Part shown: piece by piece, positions 61,992 to 64,000 of the stretch
Numbering within the stretch: the first letter of the stretch is position 1
Layout of the letters: each line of letters opens with the position of its first letter
Assembly: GCA_000227505.4 (NCBI GenBank)
Contig: AGIF02000001.1
Location: 2,672,989-2,736,988, forward strand
Reading direction: 5' to 3'
Length of the DNA stretch: 64,000 nt
Source: a gamma proteobacterium HIMB55
GTDB taxonomy: Bacteria > Pseudomonadota > Gammaproteobacteria > Pseudomonadales > Halieaceae
Translations under genes and position numbers: made by a program
Notes under the pieces: model-generated
Databases searched by the model: none
Told to the model about the DNA's origin: nothing
Seen by the model: only the letters and a program-made list of their open reading frames with translations

Positions 61992-62855
61992 ATGAAAAAG
62001 CATTCATCCCCGGAACTGGTCGTTCGAAAAATGCCATTTGAGTTTCCCGAGGATATCGATCCCCACTGGAACCCTACCAAAGTCGAGTGGAGTCACATGG
62101 TGAACGGCGCCTCTCTTGCGATGCCGTTTCTGGAGCCCTACCTGATTCGCACCATGCGCAAGGCGCTGGCGAAGATCGAAGATCCGACCCTGCAACAGGA
62201 GGTGAAGCACTACATGGGTCAGGAAGGCCAGCACTACCAGCAGCACCGAAGGTTTAATGACATACTGATTGCGGCCGGTTACGAGGGCTTGCGCGATATT
62301 GAAGACCAAATGCGGCTGGAATTTGCCGAGTTTGAAAAAAAGCGTTCACTCAAGTTTAACCTGGCTTACGCCTGTGGCTTTGAATCTATGGCCCTTGGTC
62401 TCGGGCACTGGCTGGTGAAAGAGCGTGAATACCTGTTTGGTGGATCAGACAGCAGGGTGGCTTCGCTGATCCTCTGGCATTTCATCGAAGAGGTTGAGCA
62501 TAAGAACGTCGCTTTTGATGCCTATCACGCCGTTTACGGGAATTACTTTTATCGCGTATTTGGGACCTTTTATGCCACTTTGCACGTGATGAAGTTTAGC
62601 CGCCGGGCCTACCAGTTGATGCTTAAGAAGGATGGCCTGTGGGGTAAACTATCCTCGCGCTGGAAACTGCTAAAAGTGATCATGCGGTTCTTAACAGCCA
62701 TGGTGCCGCCGATGGTAGTAGCTTGCATTCCCGGGCATCATCCATCCAAGGTGGAAGATCCCCAGTGGTACCGAGACTGGCTGGCCACCTACGGGCAGGA
62801 CGAACACTCGGTCGTGGTTTTGGATACCGACAACCTTAAGGCAAGCTTTGCTTGA
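61992..62855 (+). CDS. Diiron ferritin-like protein of the 'predicted metal-dependent hydrolase' family (PF10118)
   Basis: 287 residues, helical. The family is named a metal-dependent hydrolase, but the sequence shows the four-helix diiron pattern: Glu48 (FLEPY), Glu78-x-x-His81 (EGQH), Glu131 (GFESMALG) and Glu167-x-x-His170 (EVEH in WHFIEEVEHKNVAFD). This E / ExxH / E / ExxH layout is that of oxygen-activating carboxylate-bridged diiron enzymes such as desaturases and monooxygenases. I infer an oxygenase, possibly an epoxidase, given the isomerase-like gene that follows. It is first in an AraC-controlled operon. Confidence 0.8.
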   Translation: MKKHSSPELVVRKMPFEFPEDIDPHWNPTKVEWSHMVNGASLAMPFLEPYLIRTMRKALAKIEDPTLQQEVKHYMGQEGQHYQQHRRFNDILIAAGYEGLRDIEDQMRLEFAEFEKKRSLKFNLAYACGFESMALGLGHWLVKEREYLFGGSDSRVASLILWHFIEEVEHKNVAFDAYHAVYGNYFYRVFGTFYATLHVMKFSRRAYQLMLKKDGLWGKLSSRWKLLKVIMRFLTAMVPPMVVACIPGHHPSKVEDPQWYRDWLATYGQDEHSVVVLDTDNLKASFA

Positions 62856-62909
62856 GCGGACGCTAGGCGCGATGCGCAAACGTGACCATAAAAAGTGGGG
62901 AGACGAAGA

Positions 62910-63428
62910 ATGTATCAAGAAACCTGGGTTGTAGAAGGACACGGCTTTAGCCGCAGGATCAGCGGTAGGCTACTCGTGCACTGCTTCATCATGATGTTTG
63001 TGGGGTTCACCGGAGGCTTCGTCTGGCTCATTCACTTGGCAGACAACGTATTCCATATTCTGCCCTTGCCGCGAATGGACGTCGTTGTGCCCGATCGAGG
63101 TGAGTTGCTGCGCAACGCGCATACTGGACCAATAATGAATTCCATGTACGTGATGGCGATGGTTATGCTGAGCACGCGCCTTAACTTCAGCGTGGTTCAG
63201 GCAAAGTGGGTGTACTATGCGGCTATCGTCATGCTCTGGGGTAATGCCATCGGCTATACCACTGCCGTCGTCGCTCCAGAACGAGGGCTGCAGCCTATTG
63301 GCGATTGGCCTAACCTCGTGTCTTACGCCACGTTCTACAGTGCAGTCATTGGCGCAGTGATCGCGACAGGTATTTGTGCGAACAATGCCATTCGAGAATC
63401 GCGCCTTGGGAATGGGCACACGGGTTAA
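62910..63428 (+). CDS. Styrene oxide isomerase-like integral membrane protein
   Basis: 172 residues with four membrane helices (near 20-44, 72-93, 98-118 and 138-160). The segment NAHTGPIMNS (69-78) matches AHSGPALNG of styrene oxide isomerase (StyC), and GNAIGY with VAPERGL matches its later helix and loop. By alignment from memory, His71, Asn77 and Tyr116 fall at the StyC positions His58 (heme ligand), Asn64 and Tyr103, with no gap between. StyC turns an epoxide into an aldehyde by a Meinwald rearrangement. ATG at 62910 is preferred to a GTG five codons earlier. It is second in the operon, 54 bases after the diiron gene. Confidence 0.68.
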   Translation: MYQETWVVEGHGFSRRISGRLLVHCFIMMFVGFTGGFVWLIHLADNVFHILPLPRMDVVVPDRGELLRNAHTGPIMNSMYVMAMVMLSTRLNFSVVQAKWVYYAAIVMLWGNAIGYTTAVVAPERGLQPIGDWPNLVSYATFYSAVIGAVIATGICANNAIRESRLGNGHTG

Positions 63429-63903
63429 GTCTTTCGTGAGCATCGTGACGCAGCATTTTGAAGATCTGAGCGTGGGGCAGAAGTTTGGTTCTGGCAGCCA
63501 GATCGTTGAAGCGTCCGAGATTACAGAATTCGCCGGGAAGTTTGATCCGCAACCCTTTCATCTCAGCGATGAATCTGCCCGACATACCATTCTTGGCGGT
63601 CTTGCCGCGAGTGGGTGGCACACGGCGTCGGTGTCCGCCAATTTGTTGATCAATAGTGAGTTTAAGCTGGCGAGCGGTATCGTGGGTTTGAGTGTTGATG
63701 AATTGCGATGGACAAGTCCGCTTCGCCCGGGCGATGAGCTGAACGTCGAAACAGAGATCCTTGAGCTGAGACCATCGAAATCAAGGCCCTTGTACGGCGT
63801 CGTCAAAGCGAGAATTACGACATTCAATCAGAACCATGACATTGTACAAAGCTATGTTCTGGCACTGCTGGCACTGCGTAAAACGCCAGGCTCCTCACCA
63901 TAA
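63412..63903 (+). CDS. MaoC-like hot-dog fold dehydratase
   Basis: About 163 residues with the (R)-specific enoyl-CoA hydratase / MaoC pattern: FEDLSVGQKFGSGSQIVEASEITEFAGKFDPQPFHLS (quoted in part: EITEFAGKFDPQPFH). The catalytic Asp and His are in FDPQPFH, and LGGLAASGWHTASV and LRPGDELNVETEI follow. It hydrates or dehydrates an enoyl-CoA or similar compound. The start is uncertain. ATG at 63412 overlaps the upstream gene by 17 bases; GTG at 63436 or 63445 would not. It is third in the AraC-controlled operon. A possible next gene starts at 63996. Confidence 0.88.
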   Translation: MGTRVKSFVSIVTQHFEDLSVGQKFGSGSQIVEASEITEFAGKFDPQPFHLSDESARHTILGGLAASGWHTASVSANLLINSEFKLASGIVGLSVDELRWTSPLRPGDELNVETEILELRPSKSRPLYGVVKARITTFNQNHDIVQSYVLALLALRKTPGSSP

Positions 63904-64000
63904 ATGGGGGACATCAGAAGTCTCAAGCAAGGGTAAGGCCCCCAATCCGGGATCGGCTGGTCATTCATAGGAAAATCGAGATCTATCAGGTAAATATGGC

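Overview
The window looks like the chromosome of an aerobic, probably marine gammaproteobacterium. The gene order mrcA (divergent) / aroK-aroB-gltB-gltD-hemE is the Pseudomonas/Cellvibrionales order. The DUF3094 protein, the PA3496-type protein, large TonB-dependent receptors, an arylsulfatase and many CoA- and flavin-dependent catabolic enzymes fit an OM60/NOR5-like (Halieaceae) or related lineage. This placement is inference from gene content and order, since no rRNA or other marker lies in the window. I saw no tRNA, rRNA, CRISPR, prophage or insertion sequence.

Layout. 1-12.9 kb is housekeeping: the 5' end of mrcA (PBP1A), aroK-aroB, gltB-gltD, hemE, then cysE, a TrmB-like methyltransferase, a hexapeptide acyltransferase, a ComF-family protein and a DUF3094 protein. 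12.9-19.2 kb holds small membrane proteins, an enoyl-CoA hydratase, a DUF1643 protein, a TerB-like protein and a degenerate sensor kinase / response regulator pair. 19.4-25.3 kb holds a divergent puuB/puuA-like pair, a membrane protein, a PA3496-like small protein, an unusual second shikimate kinase and gcvT. 25.4-32.6 kb holds an HNH nuclease, a TonB receptor with a strong terminator, threonine aldolase, an FAH-family hydrolase and a secreted arylsulfatase. 32.7-41.4 kb holds two short-chain dehydrogenases, an MFS transporter, an ArsC-like protein, putA, a crotonase and a membrane desaturase. 41.5-41.9 kb is the ruin of a glutamate dehydrogenase gene. 42-52.4 kb is catabolic and redox: nitroreductase, two DsbA/HCCA-isomerase-like proteins, a 2,4-dienoyl-CoA reductase-like flavoenzyme, GST, a class V aminotransferase, nitronate monooxygenase and an acyl-CoA synthetase. 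52.5-59.9 kb is a NUDIX hydrolase followed by a TonB receptor flanked by two different TPR-2-oxoglutarate oxygenases. 60-64 kb ends with a secreted protein and an AraC-regulated operon.

The best candidate for an undescribed system is 60.85-63.9 kb. An AraC-type regulator faces a three-gene operon. Its first product has the E / ExxH / E / ExxH diiron pattern. Its second is a four-helix membrane protein resembling styrene oxide isomerase, with the heme-ligand His and catalytic Asn and Tyr apparently kept. Its third is a MaoC-fold hydratase. The intergenic gap carries two near-identical 16-bp direct repeats spaced 21 bp, a textbook AraC-family operator. I infer a pathway that oxidises an unsaturated substrate to an epoxide, isomerises it to an aldehyde and feeds CoA metabolism. 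Other notable points are the TonB receptor with its two hydroxylases, the deleted glutamate dehydrogenase beside intact gltBD and putA, a 36-residue WRKW-repeat membrane peptide, a predicted pseudoknot upstream of the PA3496-like gene, and several fresh short tandem duplications.
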